Assembly: GCA_907163375.1 (NCBI GenBank)
Contig: CAJQUW010011639.1
Span: 62,001-126,000 of the forward strand
From: Prostheceraeus crozeri
Taxonomy: Eukaryota > Platyhelminthes > Polycladida > Euryleptidae
Length of the DNA: 64,000 bases
Reading direction: 5' to 3'
Below, in pieces: positions 1-9,164 of this stretch (its first letter is position 1; every line of letters starts with the position of its first letter). The position numbers and the translations under genes were made by a program. The notes under the pieces are model-generated. The model searched no databases. It saw only the letters and a program-made list of their open reading frames with translations, and was not told the origin of the DNA.

Positions 1-1
1 C

Positions 2-139
2 GTGCCTCATAATATTCGTTTGGATTTGACGTTCAAAAGAACACTACCTGAGACGATCAATGTATTAATTTATGCAGTCTTCGATTCAAATATTGAAATT
101 ACAAAGTATCGTGACGTGATTCTTCAGTATAATCGTTAA
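2..139 (+). CDS. Polinton capsid protein, C-terminal end (partial)
   Basis: The last 45 codons of a gene that enters from outside the window. The readable end matches, from memory, the conserved C-terminal strand pattern of the jelly-roll capsid protein of animal Polintons (often annotated F54H12.2-like): a hydrophobic/basic strand, then LPETINVLIYAVFDS, then an IEI..YRDVI ending. In the family this protein builds the predicted icosahedral shell. The stop TAA (137-139) shares its last A with the ATG of the protease gene, giving a TAATG junction. Only the tail is visible, so assignment to major rather than minor capsid protein rests on memory of the family ending. Confidence 0.7.
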   Translation: MPHNIRLDLTFKRTLPETINVLIYAVFDSNIEITKYRDVILQYNR

Positions 140-600
140 TGAGTTGGTTGACTGCTGACGATATTAAGACTAAAGTGCAGCGTAATGCAGACGAAGCGAC
201 GTTGAAAGCTTTCGATAATGTCTATTCACTCGATACCTTACCACCTGCAGTAAATCACTATCCCATCTTTATTGTGCTAAACACTCATTCACAGAATTTA
301 GGCGGTGAGCATTGGAAAGCGATCTTTATTGGAGAAGACCGACGTGGTGAACTATTTGACTCTCTTGCTCAACCTCCAAATATACCAACACAGCAGTGGT
401 TGAGAAAACATACGCGTCAATATCAGCGAAATGAACGCATACTACAACATCCACTTTCATCAACGTGTGGTGCTTTTGTACTGTACTTCATCTTAAAACG
501 TTTACATGTATCTCGATTTGCATCTATTATTCAAAACTTTTCATGTAATCCATCCTCTAATGAAAAAATGATTTGTAAGTTCTATCATGATTTGAAATAA
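139..600 (+). CDS. PRO: Adenain-like cysteine protease (Polinton PRO)
   Basis: A 153-residue protein of the adenovirus-protease type, the usual maturation protease of Polintons, presumed to trim capsid proteins. The triad is visible in family order: His58 in GGEHWKAIFI, Asp74 in ELFDS, and Cys110 in LSSTCGAFVLYF, with Gln103 upstream of the cysteine as a possible oxyanion residue. Length is typical for the family. The start overlaps the capsid stop by one base, and the stop codon at 598-600 lies inside an AATAAA signal (596-601), so both ends are tightly packed. It sits directly behind the capsid gene, a common order in animal Polintons. The reading frame looks whole. Confidence 0.92.
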   Translation: MSWLTADDIKTKVQRNADEATLKAFDNVYSLDTLPPAVNHYPIFIVLNTHSQNLGGEHWKAIFIGEDRRGELFDSLAQPPNIPTQQWLRKHTRQYQRNERILQHPLSSTCGAFVLYFILKRLHVSRFASIIQNFSCNPSSNEKMICKFYHDLK

Positions 601-632
601 AAACATCATGTTGGAAAAAATTGTTTTTTATT
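596..632. terminator. Convergent polyadenylation signals overlapping two stop codons
   Basis: AATAAA on the plus strand (596-601) contains the protease stop TAA. AATAAA on the minus strand (632-627) contains the stop of the TBP-like gene (630-628). The two convergent genes are therefore separated by only 27 bp, and each uses its own stop codon as part of the probable polyA signal. Confidence 0.6.
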
Positions 633-1173
633 TTACAATCCGCTGGGTACGTACATACTCAATGAGATAGTCTAGGATCATATTTGCTTGTTCATGAGAT
701 TTTAGTCCAGTAATGATCACTTTACTATTATGAAAGATTGCCACATGCACAGGCAACCAACAACTAATGAGAGCTGCAGGAAAAAGTTCGGGTTCATAAC
801 ACAAACTGTAACTGCTGGTACGAATCTTCAAAAATGATAGACTGTCACTCAATTGAGTAGAGATCACCATATTGTCCACAGTCAGATTCGACATCACACA
901 CCTCTCCCTCTTCCATATCCGACGTAGTAGTCTTTGTAGCTCTAAGCGCATTGACTGCGCCGATGAATGAGAAAGGGCGCCGAGAATCTGTACAGTCCCA
1001 TTTGGGAAGAGTTGAAGATTCCGTGAATTGTTCATCTTCACCACTAACATTTGAGGACGGCCCGGGTAATACTTGCTGTTTGGAAGCTGTTGGCGTAATG
1101 TTGTGAGATCGATTTTGGTGTAGAGTCTGAAGCGACGGAGAATGTTGACGATGGTGTAGCGATGGCGCTTCAT
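628..1173 (-). CDS. TATA-binding-protein-like protein encoded by Polinton
   Basis: A protein of about 181 residues if it starts at the Met beginning MKRHRYTIVN (ATG at 1173-1171); the open frame extends upstream to 1317, but the sequence before this Met has no counterpart in the second Polinton. Two imperfect repeats have the TBP half-saddle pattern. The first has PNSKYYPG followed by LQLFPNGTVQILGA and an alpha-helical stretch. The second has CYEPELFPAALI followed by VAIFHNSKVIITGLKSHEQA and a final helix. In eukaryotic TBP the matching strings are YEPELFPGLI and LIFVSGKVVLTGAK; LTVDNMVIS between the lobes matches TBP FKIQNMVGS. Inference: it binds promoter DNA, perhaps of the element's own genes. 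Its 5' part overlaps the preceding PC4-like gene in another frame over 845-1173. A broken relative lies at 30616-31121. Fold assignment is by eye. Confidence 0.72.
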   Translation of the reverse strand: MKRHRYTIVNILRRFRLYTKIDLTTLRQQLPNSKYYPGRPQMLVVKMNNSRNLQLFPNGTVQILGALSHSSAQSMRLELQRLLRRIWKRERCVMSNLTVDNMVISTQLSDSLSFLKIRTSSYSLCYEPELFPAALISCWLPVHVAIFHNSKVIITGLKSHEQANMILDYLIEYVRTQRIVK

Positions 1174-1495
1174 GATGAAAGAATGAGTAAATTGAGCGAT
1201 GTACCTTCCTTTTATACTTTTCCCAACTACCTTGATGAAATGTGAAGTTAGTATGAAGTTGGGAATGATAGAGTTGAATTCGCCGATTGTTGACGCGCAG
1301 CCAGATGCGATTTCCAATACGTGAATGTCTTTTCATATAGAAGTATTTCAAGTCCTTCATGATATGATGTAGAGATTGAAAATGACGATAAGATAAAGCA
1401 AACTCTCTTCTCACATTTCCAGTTGAATCTTTGAAATAGACGTTTCGATCATGATCCGTTTCAATACGTTGTAGGGAATCTAATTTCCAACTCAT
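845..1495 (-). CDS. PC4-like protein with disordered tail, overlapping the TBP-like gene
   Basis: A 216-residue protein. Residues 1-108 form a compact domain: two segments, VYFKDSTGNVRREFALSYRHFQSL and IQLYHSQ..FTFHQGSWEKYKRKV, each go from beta strands to a helix that begins near a conserved aromatic. This is the layout of the transcription cofactor / ssDNA-binding protein PC4, in which a strand set is followed by ISLs..qW..L. Residues 109-216 are His/Ser-rich, then acidic, and are encoded in the stretch shared with the TBP-like gene. The domain is duplicated in the next gene (1518-1874) and has a relic in the second Polinton (30300-30923). Inference: it binds single-stranded DNA or helps transcription. 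The PC4 link is structural guesswork; the paralogy is clear. Confidence 0.6.
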   Translation of the reverse strand: MSWKLDSLQRIETDHDRNVYFKDSTGNVRREFALSYRHFQSLHHIMKDLKYFYMKRHSRIGNRIWLRVNNRRIQLYHSQLHTNFTFHQGSWEKYKRKVHRSIYSFFHHEAPSLHHRQHSPSLQTLHQNRSHNITPTASKQQVLPGPSSNVSGEDEQFTESSTLPKWDCTDSRRPFSFIGAVNALRATKTTTSDMEEGEVCDVESDCGQYGDLYSIE

Positions 1496-1517
1496 GGTGC
1501 GTGGTAATCATATCTGA

Positions 1518-1874
1518 TTAAGATTTGCATAGTAGGGCGATGAACTCACGACGAATAAATGTCATGATGGAGCGATGTATGTATCTTCTATACTTCTCCC
1601 AATTGTATTTGCGAAATGAGAAACAGTTTGCGGAATGAGAATGGTAGATTTGAATTTCATTTCTGTAATGTTGAAGCCAAACTTGATCACCCAAGGAGAT
1701 GAATCTTAATGTTTCAAAATATTCCAAATCCCTCATGATATCATTGAGGTTGACAAATTGTCGCCATGTTAATGTAATACCTCTTGATGTATGACCATGA
1801 GAATTTTTGAAATGTACGTTTCCATCACGATCAACTCTGATATATTGTAGAGAGTCCAAAATCCAAGTCTTCAT
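1518..1874 (-). CDS. PC4-like paralogue, short form
   Basis: A protein of about 118 residues if it starts at the Met of MKTWILDSLQ (1874), chosen because it aligns with MSWKLDSLQ of the neighbouring gene; an earlier in-frame Met lies at 1886. It aligns through its whole length with the first 108 residues of the gene at 845-1495 (RVDRDGNVHFKNS, ITLTWRQFVNLNDIMRDL, IQIYHS, NWEKYRRYIHRSI) but lacks the disordered tail. It is therefore a tandem duplicate 22 bp upstream on the same strand, and the two may form a dimer or a two-gene unit. Role as for its neighbour: probable PC4-fold nucleic-acid binder, by inference only. Confidence 0.62.
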   Translation of the reverse strand: MKTWILDSLQYIRVDRDGNVHFKNSHGHTSRGITLTWRQFVNLNDIMRDLEYFETLRFISLGDQVWLQHYRNEIQIYHSHSANCFSFRKYNWEKYRRYIHRSIMTFIRREFIALLCKS

Positions 1875-1909
1875 GATGTTATGCAAAGTTGCAGATTAGC
1901 AATATAAAA
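1875..1909. promoter_or_regulatory. Very short divergent promoter
   Basis: Only about 35 bp separate the minus-strand PC4-like start (1874) from the plus-strand start at 1910. A TATAAAA string occupies 1903-1909 and directly abuts the plus ATG, so if it works as a TATA box for that gene, transcription would begin inside the coding region; it may instead serve another start or be fortuitous. ATG codons further out on both strands (1886 and 1889) would shrink the gap to 2 bp. Confidence 0.4.
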
Positions 1910-3307
1910 ATGTCGTTTTATCATATTTTGCTTAGCAATGCGGCTACAAAGAGATTTACTAGTAATCGAGCCGCACTCTTTTCTACTCCCATTGATCATG
2001 CACAACAGCTAAATGGGAATTGGGAAGTGGGTGTCACTCAACTTGTTTATAGCAACTGTGTCTATACTTTTGATCATGAGGTGATGACTATTAATATGAG
2101 GCGTACAGCTGCTTATCAATGTGAAAAGGGGTGCCGAGTATACATTCCACAGTGGTCAAAGAAAGATCTCTTATCATGTAAAAAGTTTATATATGATTTC
2201 TTGAATAAAGCGTGTAAACATATTGTCCAATTTACTCCGCACAATGATGATTATAATTATGTACATCATGTAGTTGAGAAAGATTGGATTGTTGGTTTAA
2301 GTCCAAGTTTAAGAAATGATTTAGGCTACCTCGCTAGCGCCTTAACAAGCTATGATAATTTTAACGTTAATTACCACATAAGTGGTCATAAACAGTTAAT
2401 ATATCGAGAGGAAGCTTATTATGTAGATCTTATTCCAAGAAATGAGAAGACGTTGGTGAAGAAGATTGTGATTAAGCCAAGAAAGACAAACATGACTCCT
2501 GAAACATTATTGAAGAAATTTAATTATCTCCTTCGAGTTGATGGTAAACAAGTGGCAACATTGACTTATATCAAATCATCTAATCATATTGCAATAAGCA
2601 AATTAAATGATGATGATCTAGTATTAGTTTGTTCAAAAGATTTTCATCAGTTCTTACGACATCGTTCTGCAGCTGTTCATGGAAAATCTGATATGCAACA
2701 TTTACCATGTGAAAGGCCAAATCAATTTGATACAGAATGGGCCGTATCTTTATACAGAAAGTGTGTAGAGCCTTTTGGTGGTTTCTTACATGAAACAAGA
2801 GTGTTGATGCCTCGCATTATTACTTCGGTTAAATTGGTTGTAGATTATTTAAATGAAGTGATTAATGAGCAACATATTTCATTTTCTGAAAAAGAAGGTA
2901 CTTTGTCTCTCACTATAAGTGGAAAAGGTATTGAACTAATTATGGATAAAACTCTAATGGACATTTTGGGTTTTGACCAAAATATCTTTAAAAGTGGTAC
3001 TGTAACCAAAGCTAGCGCAGACATGTCGCTATCGCGTCGTATTAACTATTTTCAGATATATTCCAATATTGGTGAAGATGTACGTGTGGGAGATGTTGAA
3101 GCTCCATTGCTAGCAATGATACCATACCAGCCAAAGAGCTGCAGTATTTTATCTGAGCATACTTTCAAGAAAGTGCATTATACAAAGCTGAAATCAAACT
3201 ACATCCCACAAATTGATATTGCCATTTATGACGATGCTGGTGCGTTGATTCCTTTTCATAAAGATGCTGTGACAAGTATCACACTCCATTTCCGAATGAA
3301 GAGTTAA
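1910..3307 (+). CDS. Conserved Polinton protein with N-terminal WEVG signature, paralogue 1
   Basis: A 465-residue protein starting at MSFYHILLSN; an in-frame ATG seven codons upstream is less likely because the family begins with this F-x-x-x-L-x-S-N string. The N-terminal 50 residues show the pattern LLSNAATKRFTSN, then LNGNWEVGVTQLVYSN, seen in many animal Polinton proteins. A later block, FLRHRSAAV to LMPRIITSV, aligns with the following gene. No membrane segment or enzyme motif is visible, and the body looks beta-rich. Probably a virion-type structural protein, perhaps fibre or vertex, but I know no proven function. Only 9 bp separate it from the next gene's open frame, so the pair behaves as a tandem unit. 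Frame whole. Confidence 0.7.
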   Translation: MSFYHILLSNAATKRFTSNRAALFSTPIDHAQQLNGNWEVGVTQLVYSNCVYTFDHEVMTINMRRTAAYQCEKGCRVYIPQWSKKDLLSCKKFIYDFLNKACKHIVQFTPHNDDYNYVHHVVEKDWIVGLSPSLRNDLGYLASALTSYDNFNVNYHISGHKQLIYREEAYYVDLIPRNEKTLVKKIVIKPRKTNMTPETLLKKFNYLLRVDGKQVATLTYIKSSNHIAISKLNDDDLVLVCSKDFHQFLRHRSAAVHGKSDMQHLPCERPNQFDTEWAVSLYRKCVEPFGGFLHETRVLMPRIITSVKLVVDYLNEVINEQHISFSEKEGTLSLTISGKGIELIMDKTLMDILGFDQNIFKSGTVTKASADMSLSRRINYFQIYSNIGEDVRVGDVEAPLLAMIPYQPKSCSILSEHTFKKVHYTKLKSNYIPQIDIAIYDDAGALIPFHKDAVTSITLHFRMKS

Positions 3308-3346
3308 TGCAAACGTATGCTAATATATTTTTCCAATGTGAATAAT

Positions 3347-4867
3347 ATGGAAAGTGAAAATAAGGACTCGTTTCTAATCTACTTGCCCAGTAATGCTTCT
3401 ATGAATAAATTTCCCAAAAATAAACCATCAGACTATCGAGTAGAATTAAATCGCCCACTGCATTTAGAAGGTGAATGGGAGGTTGGCGTTTCTAGTATTT
3501 GCTATGATAGCAATATTCAGAATGTGAATGATTTGGAAGAAATGATATTGACTCCTCGCACCCATGATGGAATAACGATGAATAATGCATTTCAGTTCCC
3601 ATACAATTTAACATCAGATGGAAAGTGGAACTATGAATGGATTCAGATAAAATCAGATTCTTATGAGCCATTTGGGAATGAGAAAATTATTAAGGCATTC
3701 AACAGTGGTAATACTTCCATCATGAAGAATAAAAATCAGAAAGCTTATGAGTTTACTATCTATCATTGGAGTGGGAGACAGTTCCTCCGCTTTCATTCTT
3801 TTACTAAAGGTCTTACGCTGAGGTTGGATAGTGAATTCTATCCGCATCTCGGTTTTGGTCATGGACTACATCTAACGTCAATTGCTACTGCAAATGTTAG
3901 AAAAGTTTATTCAAATCGAATCAACAAATTTCATTATAGATTTAAAATATTTGATGAAGATGTTGTAGAATGCGAAGAACGCATCATTTTGAAAAAGCGT
4001 GGTGTTCAACCTTTATCACTTATTGAGTTAGTAAAACGATGGAATGAGACTGTGGGTAAGAAGTATGGAGAGAAAATTATGGCGGACAAAAATAAGTTGG
4101 TTATTCAGAAATATAATGACAAACTTACAGTTTATTTCTCTCCAACCTTGCGTCATTTTGTAAGACATTATACACCTATTATTGGAAGCGGTGTGGTGTA
4201 TGCTTCTCATGAATATCACACTAAAGCTGATTCAGTTAATGATGAATGGTGGGTGGACATCTATGGCGATCGCATCAAGAAAATTTACCAGTCTTATGAA
4301 GAATCTAAAGTTGCTATCAATATAATGCCGCGTCTATATCATACAGTTGAAAGCTTCATTCATGTAGTAAATCCTTATATACAACAGAAGTTGAAGCATG
4401 TGATGAAAAGTAAATATGATGTAAAGACACACCACATTTCGTTTTCAATTGAAAATCAACGCGTTGTTCTGAAACTGGGTGATGACATTCAATGTCAATT
4501 GAGTAAAAATTTGAAAAAACTCTTTGGTTTTTCAATGCTACAAACTGTGTTTGCTGCTGCGCATACGATTGGTATAGAAACACCAATGACACTTGATAAA
4601 CATGAACAGCACCTTTACATTCAAAGTGATTTGATTCTACCTATTTCTGTTGGTGAGAAAAAAGAATACATTTTACGTGATTTCATTCATGATAAAGACG
4701 CTTCATATGGAATAGTCGAGAAGATGTTTGAATCTATTTTCTATCATCCCGTCGTCAAACAAACTATACCCTCTATTGCTATCAAAATTACCAATGGTTT
4801 ACAAGAGTGCATCCATGTGAAAGATACTAAATCCCTCATAACGTTAGTGTTTCGGAAAACAAAGTGA
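3347..4867 (+). CDS. Conserved Polinton protein with N-terminal WEVG signature, paralogue 2
   Basis: A 506-residue protein starting at MESENKDSF; the frame is open from 3317, ten codons earlier. It is a paralogue of the preceding gene: SFLIYLPSNASMNKFPKN and LEGEWEVGVSSICYDSN match its N-terminus, and FVRHYTPIIG to NIMPRLYHTVESF matches its second conserved block. It is slightly longer, with an inserted Lys-rich stretch near residues 130-140. No catalytic motif is seen. Being a tandem duplicate next to capsid-side genes suggests a structural role, perhaps two halves of a heteromer. Transcription probably ends at AATAAA 4962-4967. Confidence 0.7.
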   Translation: MESENKDSFLIYLPSNASMNKFPKNKPSDYRVELNRPLHLEGEWEVGVSSICYDSNIQNVNDLEEMILTPRTHDGITMNNAFQFPYNLTSDGKWNYEWIQIKSDSYEPFGNEKIIKAFNSGNTSIMKNKNQKAYEFTIYHWSGRQFLRFHSFTKGLTLRLDSEFYPHLGFGHGLHLTSIATANVRKVYSNRINKFHYRFKIFDEDVVECEERIILKKRGVQPLSLIELVKRWNETVGKKYGEKIMADKNKLVIQKYNDKLTVYFSPTLRHFVRHYTPIIGSGVVYASHEYHTKADSVNDEWWVDIYGDRIKKIYQSYEESKVAINIMPRLYHTVESFIHVVNPYIQQKLKHVMKSKYDVKTHHISFSIENQRVVLKLGDDIQCQLSKNLKKLFGFSMLQTVFAAAHTIGIETPMTLDKHEQHLYIQSDLILPISVGEKKEYILRDFIHDKDASYGIVEKMFESIFYHPVVKQTIPSIAIKITNGLQECIHVKDTKSLITLVFRKTK

Positions 4868-5177
4868 AGTCATTGTGATATGTTTATTGAAATATGTACA
4901 TGAATGTGAAGGAATAGACTTTATACAACATCCACTGAAAATATATACATGAGCGCACTTCAATAAACATTGTTATATACAAAAAGTCTTTTTACTTCGT
5001 GAAGGGTGGAAATATACAGGGATAGGAAAAATGTCTTTCAGTGGAAAAGTCATCACATGGGGAATGTACAGATGTGGACACATATTCACAAGGAAAAAAA
5101 AAAACAATCTCATGCGATACATAAAACAACAATGTTTATCTACAGAAATCAACATCAAAATACTAAGTTAAGGATGA
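4868..5177. terminator. Convergent 3' region with crossed polyA signals
   Basis: The gap between the plus-strand structural gene and the minus-strand polymerase. Plus-strand AATAAA lies at 4962-4967 and minus-strand AATAAA at 4888-4883, so the two transcripts are predicted to overlap by their 3' UTRs for roughly 80 bp. No other gene is supported here. Confidence 0.5.
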
Positions 5178-8100
5178 TTATGCTAAGACGTCTCCTGAAT
5201 GTGGTAGTGTGAGTTTAATTCTTTTGGGTGGTGGTATGTTTGTGTCAGGATGTCCATGTGGAAGAGATATGTTGTGTTCTAACCAGCACCTCTTATCCTC
5301 CCATGCTGAAAGCGCCCGTTTCCTAAAAGTATGAGTTTTGATCTCATGCGACTTAGATTTTAAGATTGTCATATTGACAAACGTTATATTTTTATTTCTA
5401 TAGGCTTTCCTGAAATTCTTATGTTTCATGTTAGAGACCAATGATCTTGATATGCCTTTAGCACGCTTAATACTATCGTCGCTATCCTTTAATTTCATAG
5501 AATACATTTTTGGACGGAGGAGAATCATTTCATCTATTTCCTTCCCTGCTGTCTCATCCTTAAAGCAGCCAAGTTTTGCCTTATTTTTGATGGAGTAGAG
5601 TGGATGATCAGCAGGATAATTTGATGTATCAAAATATCTTTCTAAAGATTTTCCTACTTCATTGAAATTTAAATCTTTTTGAGTGGTAATACCTAAAAAG
5701 AAACTATCTGTATCACCACCCAACAAACGAACCTCTTTTACGAGAGGACACGGTTTTAGTATTTTATAGAAGAGTTGATACATTTCAAGCTTGGAGTAAT
5801 CTAGAACAGCTTGACCAATATAGATGGGTTTGCACAACTCAACTTCAGATTTTATCATTTTAATACCTACAAGATCCTCATCGATTATGTCTCTATCGAT
5901 GAATAGAGGTGATGAGGTCAATTTGTGATACTTTTGATCATCATTAACTAGTTTGTAGTTTACGCGCTTTCTAACATCCTCCATCGTCTTACCAAATAGA
6001 CTGTTGTTCTTATATTTATAGAAATCTTTTTCAAAGTTATTTTGGGCTAGTGCACGTTTCTGGCTGTTGCTATCAATATATGGCTTGAGGAAGGCTTTCT
6101 GTCTAAATTTAATAATGCGGTGAACTCTTTTTAAAATCATGCCCATTTCTAAATAAAATTTTAAGATGCTAAAGTGGACTAGATAGTTTTCTTTATCATA
6201 TTGAGTGAGCAAAAGTTTGCGGCAAGGCTTATAGTCGGGTTGTCCACATGATTCTAAATCTTTATGAAATTGTTTCATAAAGTCGGAAAACATATCTTTG
6301 CTCACTTCACCTGATTCGGGTGCGAGTGGAAAATCTACGGTTTTATGTTTAATATTATTTGGATAGATTAGATCTATCTCAAAATAATATCCCCAATCAC
6401 CTTCATCTGGAATTGCTAGTATGTTAGAAGGGTTGGAGAAATGTTGAATATCACTATCATCTAACCAGCTAAACTCAGAGTGAGGTAGCGGTTTGGATAA
6501 TGAACTACCATACAAATTATTTTGGTCATAATACTTCAGATGGGTATGATCATTACCTACTGTTTCAGATTTTAACCTATGTTTATTTACAAATGTGAGA
6601 CCACCGCGAATTCCTCGCTCAAATAAATTATACATCTCTGGATCTTGTAAGAGATGAATGGTCTCACCAGTCATTTTAAAAGCAGACTTAAATGACATGG
6701 CTGGTAGACTGACAAAGTGGACGGGATCTAACTTATCTTCTTCTAATGCCACTCGTCGAAACTCCTGAAATACATCAGCCAGCAAAAATACATCTAACTT
6801 AAGGTAGGCAATCATATATTCACCAAATGTATGGCAGTCAAATTTTATCCATGCATCTTGTGCATGATCATAATCTTCGGTCTTACATTCTGCGCCGGTC
6901 AAATCATTTTTAAATTTATCTATGGGCGGAAGAGAAGTCTCGCCGAGTTTACTAATCGCATCAAAATATGCATATGGAAAGACTCCTTTCCGTGTGATGA
7001 CTTCATCGGTTAGATTTGGGTATTGTTTCTTAAGATTTTGTGTTAGTGGAAGAGACTTTAGATTTTGCACGAGAGAGGCCAGTGATGCAGTCATAAATTG
7101 GTAGGAATCTAAAAATTTTATATCAAAATAGACCGTCTTATTTTCTTTAGTTTTATCGACAGGCACTTTTGCTGTCATGGCCATAAACTTCTCTCTCGTT
7201 TGCGCTATTACATCAAGCTTCCACTCTTTCATTTGACCTAAACCTCCTTTTATTATCATATGGCTGTCGTAGCCCTTGAAATTGTGGAAAATGACGGGTA
7301 ATGTACGCCGCTTCATCCTCAGCGAAAAATTACATTTTGAACAGAGTGCGTTTCTAAATTTAGCAGTGATGTGATCATGGTCGCGCACTTTCTTAATCTT
7401 ATCATCGTCAAATGTTTTCCTACATTTGGGGCAAACGTTGCAACTATCAAATTTTACTTGATCATCTGCTGTCATATGCAATGATCTGCGATAGAGTTCA
7501 CCATCATGTTTTTGTTGAAATTTTACAGCCTGTTCGAGGAATTGTAGGAATTGGTAAATACAATCCTCACCTTGCCAGACGCGCATTTTATTTTGCCTAC
7601 CCCTAAAGTGATCATGCCATACTTCATAGCAGGAAATGGCTGCTGGTCGATGGATGTTATCATCGATATAACATTCGATGTCAGCATAGATGACACGAAG
7701 AGGACTTAGTTCATCACCATTCTCTCTATATGAAAACTCCTTATCTTTGGGCATGCGCTCCATTTGCAGTTTACCTCGCTTACACCATTCGTAATGAGTT
7801 TCAAATTTAGTTTTCCTCCTAAAGTGGCGAATACATCTGTCGCAGTAATATAACTCTCTACTAGAGTTTTCTAAGTGGTGGTATAAGCGAGAGATTTTGG
7901 GAATACCACAGTAGTGCCATTCCTCACTATCATCCTGTTTTACTAATAACAGGTTTATTGTACGTTCATAACAACTCGAACGCGAGTTGTAGCGCACACC
8001 CTTCAATCCCTTTTCCCAAACATGGAGAACTATTTTGATGTTGTTCAATTTTTCAAATTTTTCTATATCTTTAATTTTCATATCGTCACTATTACAGTCA

Positions 8101-9164
8101 TCGAAGTTTAATTCATTCTCCCACTGTTGATACTTACTCTTGCGGTATCGACTATTCTGCACATCATTATAGTGGAGAATGGAGAGGACGGCATACTTAA
8201 AACATTGCGATTCGCAATCTACAGAAATGACTGCTGCTTTATTTCTTAAATTTTTCGGAAGTTTAAAGGAGCCTCGACCACTATGATTTCCTAATAAACT
8301 GATTTTGATCATAGCGGTCTCAATACCATCAAAAACGAGTCCACTATCACGCTCGTTAAATTTATCTATATTTAATTTTAACCCTTGGATATGAAAATTT
8401 ATCCAAGACTCACAGTCTACAACTTCGGTTGCAGGAGAGGAGGGTATGTGAAACTCCAACCTCTCTATTATTTGTCCAGTATGGTGGTCGATTTTTACAT
8501 ATTTTATTTTAAGATAGATGAGCGCCTTCATTCTAAAATTGTCTAAATTGTTGAAGAGCGCTTCTATCAATGATGAATTTTGATGAAACCATTCCTCAAA
8601 GTTAGCAATGGTTTCTGAGGAGTCCATCTGGTAGTTCCTCACTAAATTATTTATGGACACCTCAGTGAGTCGGATAGAGGAGGTACCGTTGGTGTAGGTA
8701 TCGTTCGTGTGTGTATGTTGAAGTCTGTGCGAAGATAGTTCAAAACGTGTCTCGAAAGACTGAATGCATAAATCGCAAGAAAAGGAGACATCGTTAACAG
8801 AATCATCCCTACCTTCGGAGATTGATGCCGGCTTAGGTCTACAAACACCTCGCTTGATGTGTCGGATGAGATCACGCTTCCTCGTGAAGATGTGTCCACA
8901 GTCAGCACATTGCCGATCGTCGCATTCCCGCGACAATGTTGAGATGGACTCGCACGAGATGGAACTGGTATCACCTGAAAGAGAAATCATTCTTTCATCT
9001 CTGTTCAAGTCTCAGTGTATTGTTACAACCTACCTTGACTCAACAACTCTAAACTTTCCTCGAGAAGGGAGGGCGTTGGTGATGAAGTTGATGCCTGAAA
9101 TTGAGGAAGATGCTATTAGCTACACGTTTGAGGGAGATGAGAGAGGAAATTTTCAACTTACCAT
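5178..9164 (-). CDS. POLB: Protein-primed DNA polymerase B with zinc-finger N-terminus (Polinton POLB)
   Basis: The replicative polymerase of the element. The main exon is open from 9008 to 5178 (numbering from 9008). Zinc fingers lie at about residues 34-56 (CADCGHIF) and 78-100. A domain with CFKYAVLSILHY (269-280) and EWHYCGIP (363-370) follows. A Cys4/His-type motif (CPKC...RDHDH...CSKCN, 526-560) sits between exonuclease motifs I (YADIECY, 441-447) and II (HNFKGYD, 575-581); motif III is YLKLDVFLLAD (735-745). Polymerase motifs are A, YDQNNLYG (827-834), B, KNNSLFGKT (1000-1008), and C, GGDTDSF (1097-1103). All catalytic acids are present. The 5' end is probably spliced: introns at 8975-9033 and 9095-9161 have GT donors and pyrimidine-CAG acceptors and keep the frame, placing the ATG at 9164. 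It looks whole. Confidence 0.9.
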
